DNA of 64,000 nucleotides, taken from NCBI GenBank assembly GCA_038501785.1, contig JBAMJR010000013.1, positions 1,270,001 through 1,334,000 of the forward strand, given 5' to 3'. This DNA comes from Myoxocephalus aenaeus (lineage: Eukaryota > Chordata > Actinopteri > Perciformes > Cottidae). The notes beneath the pieces are model-generated. The model did not search any database, was not told where the DNA came from, and saw only the letters and a list, made by a program, of their open reading frames with translations. The position numbers and the translations under genes were made by a program. Below are positions 61,946-64,000 of this stretch, piece by piece; position 1 is the stretch's first letter; the number at the start of each line of letters is the position of its first letter.

Positions 61946-62719
61946 ATAATGGCATTAAAGAAAACGCCCTTATATCACCATATATTTATATTTCTCCACG
62001 TGCACCGTTTTCCTCTCTTCTTCCTAATTTTGGTCTGCAGAAACTTCACAGAAACAGATGATTTAGAGGGAAATCCAGTGCTGCTGTGTATTTAAACGGA
62101 GAGGCTCTTCCTCTACTGTTTATGGCGAGAGAAGAAACAACGAATGTTGTCTTTACGTGTTTAGTGCCATAATAATAACACAATTGCAATGACTGTCTTT
62201 GCTCTTTTATGGTCTTTTTTTTTTAGTTTTTTGTCCCAAATCAGACTCTTTCCATTTCCTCAACGAAAGTTCCCCATTTTTGGCTTGTAATTAAGGCCTA
62301 AGTAAAGAAAAGTAAATCATAGGTCTGAGCCACATCCACTCTCACTGCAAACACTAAACACTATGCCTACAGTGCACGCTGTTCAGCTGCCAGTTTATAT
62401 ACAACAGCATACATTTTGCACCTATCTCTGCCTGAACAAACCATATAATGCAACCTGATAACCACATCTATGTTTTTTATACAGCAGTTATCTTGGTTTT
62501 TCTCTTGGTGCTACAAGTAGCTTTTGTTAGTGGTGGAGATGCAACACTGGACATTCCTTTAGCAAAGAGATGCTAAAATATCATGCTAAAGCAATGAAAA
62601 GCCTCTCAACAGTGAACCGACTCCACTCACTTCTAGTCAGACCATCTCACCCTTAACCTCATCAGCCCTAGGGTCCCCCTATAGGGATACCTTAGGGCTT
62701 CTACAGGTGTTCTATAGCT

Positions 62720-63635
62720 CAGTGGTTCTCAACTGGTCTGGCTCCGGGACCCACCATCATCCCTGAATGACAAGCCGCGACCCAAATCGAGGAACATTCT
62801 CAACTTCTCCAATGTATGTAATGAAAAGATGGTGCAGTTTGAACCTGAGATAGTACAGAATATGTATGCTAACACAAAAACAAGTTTAATAACCAAAACG
62901 AGCAGCTGGTGGTGATGATAGAGAGGGAACTATTCCCTTTTACACTCAATTAGCTGCATTTTAATTAAAAAACTAAAACTGCATCTTCAGGACACGAGGT
63001 ATTACAACATATATAACAATTCAGAATCTTCAGCTATTTTTAAACAGACTCAACAGCTTTCATGCACAAACAGTCCAACAACTAAGAAGTAGTTTCAAAA
63101 AGACTGAAATGACCTGACTTTAACTGAGAACACACACTCACCGAATCTATGACAAACACTTTACTGTGGAACACGTCACTGTGTTGAGGAGCAGCTTTTC
63201 CACTAACTCAAAATAAATTAAACAAAAGTGGAATTCAAAAGTATTCATATATACAACATTAACTTCTCTTGTGATTACCTCATCAGTAAATACTGAAAAA
63301 CATTGTGCTTTACAGAAAATTAAGCAGCACTCAATTCTCCTCCCAACCCCAGAGTGTTTTCCTGTCATGCAGGCAGCGCCATCAGTTGTCAATGTTATAT
63401 TCAGTAGGCTGTTTAATTTAATTATCCTAAAAACCCAGAGTCTCCCTCATATCAGGATGGTTTGACCCAACCTGGCCCACGCTGCTGAAAACATGGAGGG
63501 ACAAGTGCAAAACCAGTTGAAACCAGAGCCGGCAAAATAATGACACTCCGCTGCATAAAAAAGTCCTTTCAAAATAAAACCACAGGATGAAAACGCGACC
63601 CAGTGAAAACGGGACCCACCAGTTGAGAATCACTG
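62720..63635 (-). mobile_element. hAT transposon copy with transposase remnant
   Basis: Ends are CAGTGGTTCTCAACTGGT and the inverted ACCAGTTGAGAATCACTG. It is flanked by an exact 8-bp direct repeat CTATAGCT (62712-62719 and 63636-63643). On the minus strand about 63389-63330 encodes TDGAACMTGKHSGVGRR, which resembles the conserved T-D-G-A-x-x-M-x-G-x-x-S-G block of hAT transposases in the Charlie/ZBED5-like group. The frame soon runs into unrelated residues and no further transposase blocks are recognisable. At 916 bp it is an internally deleted or decayed copy, unable to move by itself. Confidence 0.85.
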
Positions 63636-64000
63636 CTATAGCTCATATGACCTTGATATGAATACCAGCCCCTATTGTCCTTGATCTCTAAAGAATCAGC
63701 AACTCCTTGCCTTTAAAAATTATAATAATTAAAAAAAAATATTGTTTATTTTCTGCATAAATATGATCAAAAGTCAAGAGTCTGATCAAAAAATGAGTCC
63801 TCCGTCGCTCCCCGAGTTTTTTTAATTGTATTTTTGGTGCCTTCCCATTATGCCCCAGAATAATACTGCACCTCTTTAGAAAGATTAAGACCTAAAGCAT
63901 CCAAATCTGCAATAATAATCACAATAAACACAAGCAATGACATCTTTTCAAGCCTTTCCAGTCCAAAAATCATGTTTTTCGGTTCAGAAATAGAGAAATT

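Overview
The window is nuclear DNA from a ray-finned fish, almost certainly a teleost and possibly a percomorph. Evidence: split vertebrate genes with GT-AG introns, very dense (CA)n/(GT)n microsatellites, and fish-type interspersed repeats (tRNA-derived SINE, hAT elements, TA-flanked fold-back MITEs). There is no bacterial, organellar or viral gene content. I rebuilt four protein genes exon by exon. In each, the phases join exactly and the reading frame ends at a stop codon.

Layout. 1-17.3 kb: no recognisable gene; microsatellites, a 36-bp minisatellite, hairpins, two MITE-type elements and some unique AT-rich sequence that could be regulatory. 17.3-22.3 kb, minus strand: rgcc (5 exons, 121 aa), a small cell-cycle/complement-response regulator. 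22.3-24.7 kb: intergenic repeats. 24.7-40.0 kb, minus strand: f5, coagulation factor V (25 exons, 1992 aa, A1-A2-B-A3-C1-C2), with a 27-bp minisatellite in intron 12 and a 1.27-kb hAT element in intron 2. 40-41.7 kb: microsatellites and a MITE. 41.7-48.2 kb, plus strand: slc35a5, a Golgi-type nucleotide-sugar transporter (9 coding exons, 427 aa) behind a CpG-rich promoter. 48.1-60.8 kb, minus strand: ccdc80, a secreted matrix protein with three DUF4174 domains (10 coding exons, 889 aa). 60.8-64 kb: microsatellite, truncated SINE and a hAT element carrying a transposase remnant.

Relations. f5 and slc35a5 are divergent, about 1.9 kb apart. slc35a5 and ccdc80 converge tail to tail and their 3' UTRs may overlap. 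The slc35a5-ccdc80 pair is also adjacent in human, whereas f5 and rgcc lie on other human chromosomes. The genes do not form a functional pathway.

I found no undescribed biological system. The most interesting points are in factor V: a lysine at the third activation-cleavage position, only one of the three mammalian APC-cleavage arginines retained at aligned positions, and a repeat-free, very heavily glycosylated B domain beside an intronic 27-bp minisatellite. Several transposon copies with intact ends and target-site duplications are also worth checking.
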